The translations under genes and the position numbers were made by a program. A stretch of DNA of 9,724 nt. It comes from Thermoflexales bacterium (lineage in GTDB: Bacteria > Chloroflexota > Anaerolineae > S140-20). The stretch is taken from contig WFUY01000089.1 in the NCBI GenBank assembly GCA_015484715.1, forward strand, positions 1 to 9,724. Reading direction: 5' to 3'. Under the pieces are notes generated by a model. That model was not told the DNA's origin. It saw only the letters and a program-made list of their open reading frames with translations, and did not search any database. Positions 1 through 6,599 of the stretch are shown here, piece by piece (positions within the stretch are counted from its first letter, which is position 1; every line of letters begins with the position of its first letter).

Positions 1-665
1 GGCTCAAACAGATGGCCGGCACGCCTGTGGCCCGTACCCTACCGGTGGTGATGGCCGAACGGCTCAGCGATGGGCTGGCGATGTTGCTGTTGGCCTCCGC
101 CGGCATCCTTGCCTATCCGGCCTATCGTCCCCTCTTCGCCGTCGTCCTGGGGGTGTTGGGGGCGGGCATCCTGCTCGTTCAGGCCCGGCCTCTGGCCTTG
201 CGCCTGCTGATGCTGTTGGAGCGGCTGCCCCTGGTCGCCCGCTTCGGCCACAGCCTGCGGGCCTTCTACGAGAGCAGCTTCCGCCTGCTCCGCCTGCGGC
301 CCCTCCTGCTGGCCGTAGGGCTGGGGACGATCTCCTGGGCCGGCGAGGGGGTTGCCTTCTACCTGGTGCTGGTCGGGTTGGGGCTATCGGCCTCTCCAAC
401 GTTGCTCTTTCAGGCCATCTTCATCCTGGCCTTCTCGACCATTATTGGTGCGGTCTCAACGCTGCCCGGTGGGCTGGGAGCGGCTGAGGTGAGCTTGGGC
501 GCGATGTTGCAGCTTCTGGTTGGGCTGGAGCGAGGGCTGGCTGGCACGGCTACCCTGATGATCCGCCTGGGCACCCTCTGGTTCGGTGTCCTGTTAGGAT
601 TGCTGGTGCTGGCCCGGTACCACCGTCAGCTCTTCGGCGCGAGGGGAGTCCGTGGAGGCCGATGA
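1..665 (+). CDS. UPF0104 / lysylphosphatidylglycerol synthase transmembrane-type protein, C-terminal part
   Basis: This is the C-terminal part of a polytopic inner-membrane protein of the UPF0104 (YbhN / LPG-synthase TM region, AglD-like) family. The frame is open from base 3 and reads LKQMAGTPVARTLPVVMAERL, which matches the family's conserved internal 'ER..D' loop, so the Met at base 12 is not the true start and the gene begins upstream. About 220 residues are visible. They are dominated by Leu/Val/Gly-rich membrane helices, with the family's signature loop LPGGLGAAEVSLGAML about 60 residues before the stop, and a short basic cytoplasmic tail (RYHRQLFGARGVRGGR). Family members include flippase or lipid-modifying membrane domains. 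Without an MprF catalytic domain or informative neighbours, the substrate cannot be named. The stop (TGA, 663-665) lies 64 bases before the zinc-ribbon gene. The family call is firm; the function is unknown. Confidence 0.85.
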   Translation, partial: LKQMAGTPVARTLPVVMAERLSDGLAMLLLASAGILAYPAYRPLFAVVLGVLGAGILLVQARPLALRLLMLLERLPLVARFGHSLRAFYESSFRLLRLRPLLLAVGLGTISWAGEGVAFYLVLVGLGLSASPTLLFQAIFILAFSTIIGAVSTLPGGLGAAEVSLGAMLQLLVGLERGLAGTATLMIRLGTLWFGVLLGLLVLARYHRQLFGARGVRGGR

Positions 666-715
666 GGCTTCTGCGTCTCACCCTCTTTGGGTTGAGTGGC
701 TTTGCTATCTGCTGA
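662..715 (+). CDS. possible 17-residue hydrophobic peptide overlapping the end of the UPF0104 gene
   Basis: An ATG at 662 overlaps the stop of the UPF0104 gene (ATGA) and opens a 17-codon frame, MRLLRLTLFGLSGFAIC, ending at TGA 713-715. GGAGG lies only 3 bases upstream, a tight spacing for a ribosome site. The peptide resembles a minimal basic-hydrophobic membrane peptide or a signal-sequence start. It fills almost the whole gap before the zinc-ribbon gene, so it could couple translation between the two. An ORF this short can easily be chance. Confidence 0.15.
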   Translation: MRLLRLTLFGLSGFAIC

Positions 716-729
716 ACGGGAGGTGACTT

Positions 730-1896
730 ATGACGACGACGGAACAACCCCAGCATTTCCCCTGTCCCCAATGTGGAGCCGAACTGAACTGGGACCCATC
801 TAGCCGGACCCTCTCTTGTGACTTCTGCGGCTACCAGCAGGCGGTCGGAGCCGATGAGCGCCCCGAGGATTTCGCCCGGCCCGCCATCAAGGAGCGCGAC
901 CTCTTTGCCTTCTTGCAGGAGAGCCAGGCGCAAAAGGCCCATGGTTATGGGGTGGAGACGAAGTCGGTCAAGTGCGAGAAGTGCGGGGCGACGGTGAGTG
1001 TGGATCCCAAGGTCACTTCGACGGAGTGCCCTTTCTGCGGTTCCAATCTGGTGCTGGAGCAGGCCCCCGACGAAGCCCTCATCCGGCCGGAATCCCTCAT
1101 CCCCTTCCAGGTGGACCGGGAGACGGCGGTGCGCCGCTATCGGGAGTGGCTGGGCAAGGGGTGGTTCCATCCGGGTGACCTGAAGAAGCGGGCCGGCCAG
1201 TCCCGCATCTACGGTGTTTACCTGCCTTTCTGGACCTTCGATGCCCACGCTTCTTCGGATTGGCGGGCGGAGGCGGGCTATTACTACTACGAGACGGAGA
1301 CCTACTGGGCGACGGAGGATGGCAAGCAGGTGCAGAAGACGCGCCAGGTGCGCCGGACGCGCTGGGAGCCGGCCTGGGGACGTCATGAGCAGTTTTACGA
1401 CGATGTGCTCATCTATGCCACCCAGAGCGTCGAGCCCAAGCTGCTGGAGCGTATCTACCCCTTCGACACCAGCAAGCTGGTCCCCTACGATCCCCGCTAC
1501 CTCTCCGGCTGGCAGGCGGAGCAGTACCAGATTGGACTGGAGGAGGGCTGGAAGCTGGCCGAGAAGCGGATCAAGGACAAGGAACGGGATGCTTGTGCCA
1601 AGCAAGTGCCGGGGGATACCTACCGCAACCTGCAGGTCAGCACCCGCCTTTCCAAGGTGACCTTCAAGCACGTGCTGCTGCCGGTTTGGATCGCGTCTTA
1701 TCCCTATAAGGGCAAGGTCTACCGCTACTTGGTCAACGGCCAGACGGGGAAGATCTACGGCGAGAAGCCCATCAGTTGGATCCGGGTGGCCATCGCCGTC
1801 GTGGTGGTGCTGATCATCCTGGCCATTGTGGTCTACTTCCTCACACGCGGCGGCGGAGGCGGCAGTATGGGCTGGTTGCTGCTGGGGGCTGTCTGA
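730..1896 (+). CDS. double zinc-ribbon protein with C-terminal membrane anchor
   Basis: The protein has 388 residues. Two rubredoxin-knuckle zinc ribbons sit at the N terminus: C12-x2-C15 with C30-x2-C33, and C82-x2-C85 with C100-x2-C103; each should bind one Zn. A soluble middle region (about 115-345) is rich in Trp and Tyr, with segments such as YGVYLPFWTFDA and VLLPVWIASYPYKGKVYRY. A single strong transmembrane helix follows at about 351-371 and then a short glycine-rich tail (GGGGGS). The topology is probably ribbons and middle domain in the cytoplasm with a C-terminal tail anchor. This organisation matches the proteins annotated as 'TFIIB-type zinc ribbon-containing protein' or 'primosomal protein N'-like', whose function is not established; there is no helicase domain here. 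The start at 730 is well supported by GGGAGG 6-7 bases upstream. Nothing in the neighbours identifies a partner. Confidence 0.85.
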   Translation: MTTTEQPQHFPCPQCGAELNWDPSSRTLSCDFCGYQQAVGADERPEDFARPAIKERDLFAFLQESQAQKAHGYGVETKSVKCEKCGATVSVDPKVTSTECPFCGSNLVLEQAPDEALIRPESLIPFQVDRETAVRRYREWLGKGWFHPGDLKKRAGQSRIYGVYLPFWTFDAHASSDWRAEAGYYYYETETYWATEDGKQVQKTRQVRRTRWEPAWGRHEQFYDDVLIYATQSVEPKLLERIYPFDTSKLVPYDPRYLSGWQAEQYQIGLEEGWKLAEKRIKDKERDACAKQVPGDTYRNLQVSTRLSKVTFKHVLLPVWIASYPYKGKVYRYLVNGQTGKIYGEKPISWIRVAIAVVVVLIILAIVVYFLTRGGGGGSMGWLLLGAV

Positions 1897-1938
1897 GGAC
1901 GTGATGAGGTGTAGGCTGTCCCGACGGTAACAACAGCT

Positions 1939-2610
1939 ATGGAGACCTGGCGAGTAGAGCTTCACGCCCACACGATCTACTCCCGGGACTGCCTGGTGAC
2001 CCCGGAGCAGATTGTCGCGGCCTGCCGGCGGAAGGGGATCCACCGGATTGCCGTTACCGATCACAACACCATCGCCGGCGCTGTGCGAGCCAGAGAGCTG
2101 GCGCCGGCGATGGTGATCGTAGGCGAGGAGATCATGACGACGCAGGGGGAGTTGCTGGCCTTCTTCGTCAAAGAAGAGGTGCCACCGGGTCTCTCCCCCC
2201 AGGAGACCATCGCCCGGCTTCGGGCCCAGGGGGCGGTCATCAGCGTCTCCCACCCCTACGACCGGCTGCGCAAGGGGGCCTGGCGGGAGGAGGACCTGCT
2301 GACCATCATCGAGCAGGTGGATGCGCTGGAGGTCTTCAACGCCCGCTGCATCTTCCCCTCAGACAACGCGCGGGCGCTGGCCATAGCCCAGCGCTATGAC
2401 CGGCTCCAGACTGTCGGCTCCGATGCCCACACGACGCGGGAGCTGGGCCAGGCGCTGGTGGAGATACCTCCCTTCAACGGGCCGGAGTCCTTCAAGGCGG
2501 CCTTGGCCCAGGCCCGCTTCCATACCCGCCTTAGCTCTCCGTTCATCCACTTCGCCTCCACATACGCCAAGTGGGTCAAGCGGCTTGGAATCGGGTATGG
2601 AATCCGGTAA
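1939..2610 (+). CDS. PHP-domain metal-dependent phosphoesterase
   Basis: A 223-residue single-domain PHP protein. The metal-ligand motifs of the family all appear in order: H9-x-H11 (ELHAHTIYSRD, with D17), D41-H42 (TDHNTI), E64 (GEE), H105 (SHPYD), E131 in the LEVFNAR strand, and D162-x-H164 (GSDAHTTRELG). The active site should therefore hold a di- or trinuclear metal centre and hydrolyse a phosphoester. In stand-alone members of this size the substrate may be a nucleotide or small phosphate ester, but it cannot be read from the sequence. The C terminus (SPFIHFASTYAKWVKRLG) is a basic tail beyond the barrel. ATG 1939 is the only usable start after an in-frame stop at 1912-1914. It has no clear Shine-Dalgarno sequence and lies 42 bases after the zinc-ribbon gene. 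The gene ends 18 bases from the convergent glutaminase-GXGXG gene. Confidence 0.9.
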   Translation: METWRVELHAHTIYSRDCLVTPEQIVAACRRKGIHRIAVTDHNTIAGAVRARELAPAMVIVGEEIMTTQGELLAFFVKEEVPPGLSPQETIARLRAQGAVISVSHPYDRLRKGAWREEDLLTIIEQVDALEVFNARCIFPSDNARALAIAQRYDRLQTVGSDAHTTRELGQALVEIPPFNGPESFKAALAQARFHTRLSSPFIHFASTYAKWVKRLGIGYGIR

Positions 2611-2628
2611 TTCCTCCCCCTGACGATC

Positions 2629-5235
2629 TCATCCGTGTTGATTGCGCACCCACGCCTCTTCCGGCTGTAGGGCCTCGTGGCCGGCCGGTCGGATCTTGCG
2701 GTAGACCTGCTCCGGCGCGGCGATCTCCCCTTCCACCGTCAGCAGGCGTTGCAAGGAGATCCCGAAGAGCCGCTCATTTTCCTCCAGGTAGGGCCGGATG
2801 AGGGCCCAGTCCTCGGCCTCCAGCGGGGCGAAGGCCCCCCCGTTGAGCTGGTCCTCGGTGATCCGGCGGTAGGGGTCTCGGATGTAGATGGCCCCTCCCG
2901 AGGCCAGCGAGAAGAGGTTGCCCCCCGGATAGGGGGTCTCCAGGTCCAGGAGACGACCATCCTCGTCGAAGGTGACGCCGTTCAGGATGACGAAGCCGCC
3001 CCCGTGGAGCGGGTCGCCGGCCATAAAGGACTCAGCCAGGTAGTCCAGGCAGGTGCCGTTGATGACGACGCGAGGCCGGCCCACGGCGTTGATCAGCGGC
3101 CGGCCGGCGGCGTTCCCCAGCACGTAGACCTCTCCGCCCTTGGCGGCGTACATAAAGGTCTGGCCCACGTCCCCGTGCACAACCAGCTTCCCCCGCTTCA
3201 TAATCTGGGCCAACTGGTCCTGGGCCGTCCCGTGCACGACGACCTCGGCCCCGTCAATGCCCGAGGCCAAGTAGTCGCCGGAGAAGCCGTAGACGTCCAC
3301 CCGCACGCCGTCGGAGTTGGGCCCCAGCCCGTTGGCGATAAAGCGGTGACCTCGCGTGTGGACGACGAGGAAGCGGCGGAACCCTCGCCGGTGCATCGCC
3401 ACGATCATCCGGGCCAGGGACCCCTCTCCCTCCGGCGGGTAACCCCGGGCATCTATCACCAGCACCTGATCGGGATGGAGGGGTTCCGGCTGGGGGCCGT
3501 CGCAGCCCATCCAGACGTAGCCCTCTGAAGGGGCGCGACGGATCGCCTCCACCACGCCGGCGAAGCTCTCGTCCAGCAGCGAGAGCAGGCCGCTCCGCTT
3601 CATCGAGCCCGTCGGGTAGTGGCGGTCCATCAGCAGCGAGAGCAGGCGGATGGTCCAGGCCCGCCCCTCGTCGTCGGTGGCCCGGTGCTCCAACGCCTCC
3701 AGGAAGCGGAGCAGGTCGGGGTAGTCCCAGGTGGGGATCCGCCGGCAGAGCCGGGTGAAGGCGTCCTCCGGGGAACCATCGAGGTCTGAGAGAGCTGAGG
3801 GGGCCACCGGAGCGCCGGCGATGGCCCCACCGCCGATGGGCCAGGGCGTGGGCGGACGCTTGGCGGGGTCCGGCGCAATGGCCCGTCCGAACTTGTCGGT
3901 GCAGCGGAGCGAGGCTGAAGCGCCGTTGGGCTGCACTGTGAAGATGAAGGCCCCGCCATCGGTGTGGCTGCCCCCGCGTGCGTTCCAGTAGAGGTCGGCC
4001 CGGGACCAGAAGCGGGGGTCCTCGGCCGACAGGCTCTCCAACGCCGCGTCAATGGCCTGCTTCTCCGAGGCGGCGAAGCCGATGGCCTCGTGCCCCTGCT
4101 GGAGGGCGAAGACCTGGGGCCGGAGCATCGAGGTGTCGGTGATGCCGATGAGCCGGTAGGCCCGCTCGTTGGGGTCCGACTGGGCGATGAGGAAGAACCA
4201 GGGGCCGTCGGGGGAGCCGTGCATATGGACGGTCTGGAGCATCCGGTAGACCCGCTGTTTCTCCGGCGGCAGCAGCGTGAAATCCCGTTCCGTCGTGGGG
4301 GCCATCGCCTCGATGACGTACTCCAGCGGGTAGCCGTAGAGGCGGTGGTGGACGTCGAAGACGAGGACGGCGACCTCCGTGTCGGTCAGGAAGAGGGGGT
4401 AGACCCCGCGCTGGGCCAGGTAGGCGGTGATGGAGGCGTAGTTGGCGAAGTCCCCGTTGTGGACCAGCGCCTCGTGCATTCCGATGAAGGGGTGAGCGCC
4501 GCCGGGATGCCAGACCCGCCCTTTGGTGGGATAGCGGTGGTGGCCGATCCAGACGTGGGCCCGCAGGTCCTCCAGGCGGTAGTAGCGGATCACGTCGTCG
4601 CCGTAGCCGACCATCTTGAGCACCAGCAGGTTCTTGCCGTGGGAGAGGACGAAGGCCCGCTTCTCACCGGTGGAGGAGTAGAAGGTCCGGTTGAGCCGGT
4701 AGCTATTCTGGTAGACGATCTCGTCCTCGACGGTGGTCCGCTCCCGCTCGCTCAGCCCCTGCTGCTGGAGGAAGCGCTCCCGCACCTGGGGCCGCACCCG
4801 CCCGAAGTAGCAGACGACCTCCGGCGGCGGGACCTCCAGGCCGGGGATGGCTCGGAAGTCGGGCAGGGTAGGGATGGGGAAGATGTGGTCCACGGCGAAC
4901 ACGGGCTCCACAAAGGACGATTCCACCTGACCGCGCACCGCAGGGTCCAGGTAGGCGATGGTCAGCAGGTAGTCCTGCTCCAGCACCTCCGGGGAGATGT
5001 CGAAGAAGCGGGGGTCCAGCCCCACGGCGGCGATGCCGCCCCCCTTGCCGTTGCCCCGGTTGCGCATCTGTCGGAGGGATTGCAGCAGGTGCCGACCGGG
5101 GATGGGGACGCTGGCGGCGATGCCGATCACGCCACACCCGCCCTCGGCGTCCTCTTTGCGCAGTGGGGGAAGGTCCGGCCCCGCCAGCGTCCGTCGTGAC
5201 CTGATCAACGCCTCAACGATGCTTTGCCTGCTCAC
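2629..5235 (-). CDS. glutamate synthase subunit: glutaminase (class II amidotransferase) fused to GXGXG domain
   Basis: An 868-residue protein that supplies the glutaminase and GXGXG domains of glutamate synthase (GOGAT); the FMN domain is encoded by the neighbouring gene. Residues 1-33 look like a propeptide ending EGG before C34 (CGVIGIA), the expected N-terminal nucleophile after self-cleavage. The Ntn-amidotransferase motifs follow: HHRYPTKG with R234 for glutamine binding, HNGD with N260-G261 as the oxyanion hole, and TDTE with D285. The distance from the Cys to the Asn-Gly pair fits GltB-type amidotransferases. The glutaminase extends to about residue 400. A linker of roughly 190 residues is followed by the right-handed beta-helix GXGXG domain (about 590-760; VVHGTA, VVHGDVGQ, YVLGNAAGR, VVINGT, GGGFVILNG) and an acidic helical tail. 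The start is GTG, with AGGAG 7 bases upstream. It is the last gene of a three-gene operon, 52 bases after the FMN gene. Expected role: release ammonia from glutamine and pass it to the FMN subunit. Confidence 0.88.
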   Translation of the reverse strand: MSRQSIVEALIRSRRTLAGPDLPPLRKEDAEGGCGVIGIAASVPIPGRHLLQSLRQMRNRGNGKGGGIAAVGLDPRFFDISPEVLEQDYLLTIAYLDPAVRGQVESSFVEPVFAVDHIFPIPTLPDFRAIPGLEVPPPEVVCYFGRVRPQVRERFLQQQGLSERERTTVEDEIVYQNSYRLNRTFYSSTGEKRAFVLSHGKNLLVLKMVGYGDDVIRYYRLEDLRAHVWIGHHRYPTKGRVWHPGGAHPFIGMHEALVHNGDFANYASITAYLAQRGVYPLFLTDTEVAVLVFDVHHRLYGYPLEYVIEAMAPTTERDFTLLPPEKQRVYRMLQTVHMHGSPDGPWFFLIAQSDPNERAYRLIGITDTSMLRPQVFALQQGHEAIGFAASEKQAIDAALESLSAEDPRFWSRADLYWNARGGSHTDGGAFIFTVQPNGASASLRCTDKFGRAIAPDPAKRPPTPWPIGGGAIAGAPVAPSALSDLDGSPEDAFTRLCRRIPTWDYPDLLRFLEALEHRATDDEGRAWTIRLLSLLMDRHYPTGSMKRSGLLSLLDESFAGVVEAIRRAPSEGYVWMGCDGPQPEPLHPDQVLVIDARGYPPEGEGSLARMIVAMHRRGFRRFLVVHTRGHRFIANGLGPNSDGVRVDVYGFSGDYLASGIDGAEVVVHGTAQDQLAQIMKRGKLVVHGDVGQTFMYAAKGGEVYVLGNAAGRPLINAVGRPRVVINGTCLDYLAESFMAGDPLHGGGFVILNGVTFDEDGRLLDLETPYPGGNLFSLASGGAIYIRDPYRRITEDQLNGGAFAPLEAEDWALIRPYLEENERLFGISLQRLLTVEGEIAAPEQVYRKIRPAGHEALQPEEAWVRNQHG

Positions 5236-5258
5236 TGCCTCGCTCCTGTTCCGCTTGC

Positions 5259-5293
5259 ATCACGCGACACGCAACGCGCGACACGCTTCACGC
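5259..5293. repeat. five tandem degenerate heptamers (GCGTGNN on the - strand)
   Basis: Five head-to-tail 7-base units occupy this stretch. On the - strand each is GCGTG followed by two variable bases (AA, TC, TC and AT in four units); the middle unit has GCGCG followed by TT. The array covers most of the 52-base gap between the FMN gene and the glutaminase-GXGXG gene and also supplies the last six bases of the FMN gene, including its stop. The changes concentrate at two positions of each unit. The array is too short for a CRISPR and has no spacers. Confidence 0.7.
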
Positions 5294-6598
5294 ATCCCGT
5301 CTCTCGTACCGCAACAGGTCCCGCCGGCCCCGCAGGTCGCGCACGCTGCGCAGCCCCAGCCGGCGCAGGATCCCCTGAAGCTGCTGCTGGAAGGACCGGT
5401 AGAGGTTGCCGATCCGCTCGGCGGCCCAGTCGGGGTCCACCAACTGGGAGAGCTCCGGGTCCGTCGTCGTCAGCCCGAAGGGGCATCCTCGCCCTCGCTC
5501 GCAGTTGCTACAGCGAGTGCACCCCAGGGCGATCAGCTCGGTGGTTCCCAGGATGCAGCCGTCGGCCCCCAGGGCGATGGCCTTGGCGACGTCGTGGGCG
5601 GTGCGGATGCCGCCGCTGGCCATCACGACCACCTCGTCCCGGATGCCCTCCTGCTCCAGGAAGCGGTGCACTTTGGGGATGGCCAGCTCGATGGGCATGG
5701 CGATGTTCTTCTTGGCGATCTCCGGGGCCGCGCCCGTGCCGCCGTAGCTGCCGTCCAGGTGGATGATGTGGGCACCGGCGTAGTAGCTCCCCACGGCGAC
5801 CATGTCCACGTCGGTGGGGGTGGAGACCTTGACGGAGACCAGGGCTTCTGGGTTCATCGTCTTCACCCAGTCAATGTGCTTCTTGTGGTCCTCCACCGAG
5901 TAGACGCTGTGGAAGGGGAAGGGGGAGAAGAGGCTGACCCAGGGAACGCTCTCCCGCATCTTGGCCACGGCGACAGTTGCCTTGTCGCCCAATAGGTGGC
6001 CACCTAGGCCGGGCTTGGCCCCCTGGGCGTACTTGAACTCAACGATGGGGGCCCACTGGACCGTCTCCTCCCGCACGCCGAACATCCCGGTGGCGATCTG
6101 GGTGATGACGTGATCCCGGTAGGGGATCAGGGAGTCGGGATAGCCGCCCTCGCCCGTGCAGGTGAAGGTCTGCCACTGCTGGGCGGCCTTGGCCCGGGCC
6201 ACCATCACCTGCTCGCTGATGGAGCCGAAGGACATTCCGGCTCCGTACCAGGGCACCGGGATCTCGATCCGGCGGTCATAGGGCCGGCGGTTCAGGGGGA
6301 TGGAGGTGTCCACCGGCTCCTCCTCCGGCAGCCACTGCTCCGGGGGCAGGAATTTGAAGTCGAGGCGGTCGAAGCCGCCGCCGGAGCGCCCGACCCGGTA
6401 CTCCAGCCCGTTGTCGGGAGGGCGGCCCGTCTCGGCCTGCAGCCAGGTGGCCAGGATCAAGTCGGCCGTCCAGCGGGCGTCGCCCAGGGCCGGCGGTCGG
6501 TCGAAGGCCAGCGTGGGCCAGAGGTGGAAGCCCCGTCGTAGCGCCTCCACGTGCTTCTCGATCACCAGTTCCTCAGCCGTCTTGCCGGTCAGGTCCAT
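5288..6598 (-). CDS. glutamate synthase FMN-binding / iron-sulfur catalytic domain protein
   Basis: A 436-residue stand-alone version of the GltB FMN domain, where 2-oxoglutarate plus ammonia is reduced to glutamate. Family motifs are present in order (numbered from ATG 6598): GMSFGSIS 121-128, TGEGG 148-152, K189..AQGAKPGLGGHL 191-201, HLDGSYGGTGAAP 280-292, ASGGIRTAHDVAKA 327-340 and GADGCILGTTELIALGC 344-360. A cluster-binding segment follows with C360, C363, C366 and C372 and then PFG. In GltB the equivalent cysteines hold a 3Fe-4S cluster in C-x5-C-x4-C spacing; here it is C-x2-C-x2-C-x5-C. The frame is open further upstream to 6712, but that would overlap the previous gene by over 100 bases. 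ATG 6598 follows that gene's stop by one base with GGAG 6 bases upstream; ATG 6610 (four residues longer, 11-base overlap) is the alternative. Translation is probably coupled to the upstream gene. No glutaminase or GXGXG domain is present; both are encoded downstream. Confidence 0.9.
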   Translation of the reverse strand: MDLTGKTAEELVIEKHVEALRRGFHLWPTLAFDRPPALGDARWTADLILATWLQAETGRPPDNGLEYRVGRSGGGFDRLDFKFLPPEQWLPEEEPVDTSIPLNRRPYDRRIEIPVPWYGAGMSFGSISEQVMVARAKAAQQWQTFTCTGEGGYPDSLIPYRDHVITQIATGMFGVREETVQWAPIVEFKYAQGAKPGLGGHLLGDKATVAVAKMRESVPWVSLFSPFPFHSVYSVEDHKKHIDWVKTMNPEALVSVKVSTPTDVDMVAVGSYYAGAHIIHLDGSYGGTGAAPEIAKKNIAMPIELAIPKVHRFLEQEGIRDEVVVMASGGIRTAHDVAKAIALGADGCILGTTELIALGCTRCSNCERGRGCPFGLTTTDPELSQLVDPDWAAERIGNLYRSFQQQLQGILRRLGLRSVRDLRGRRDLLRYERRDA

Positions 6599-6599
6599 C

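Noticed and set aside
550..2253. Long antisense frame (567 codons) across the zinc-ribbon and PHP genes
   Set aside because: The + strand proteins here have clear zinc-ribbon and PHP motifs. The antisense product is His/Arg/Leu/Pro-rich without any family motif, as expected for a shadow frame in high-GC DNA.
2605..2635. Shared terminator between the convergent PHP and glutaminase-GXGXG genes
   Set aside because: The 18-base gap contains no inverted repeat and no T-run following a stem.
3964..5199. Long + strand frame (411 codons) opposite the glutaminase gene
   Set aside because: Its composition (Val, Asp, Gly, Leu and His repeats such as VVDVEDEDGD) is the complement pattern of the real gene, and the - strand carries all amidotransferase motifs.
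5259..5293. CRISPR-like array
   Set aside because: Units are 7 bases long and contiguous, with no spacers and no cas genes nearby.
4997..5995. + strand frame of 332 codons opposite the junction of the two synthase genes
   Set aside because: It spans the heptamer array and two well-supported genes on the other strand, and has no recognisable domain.
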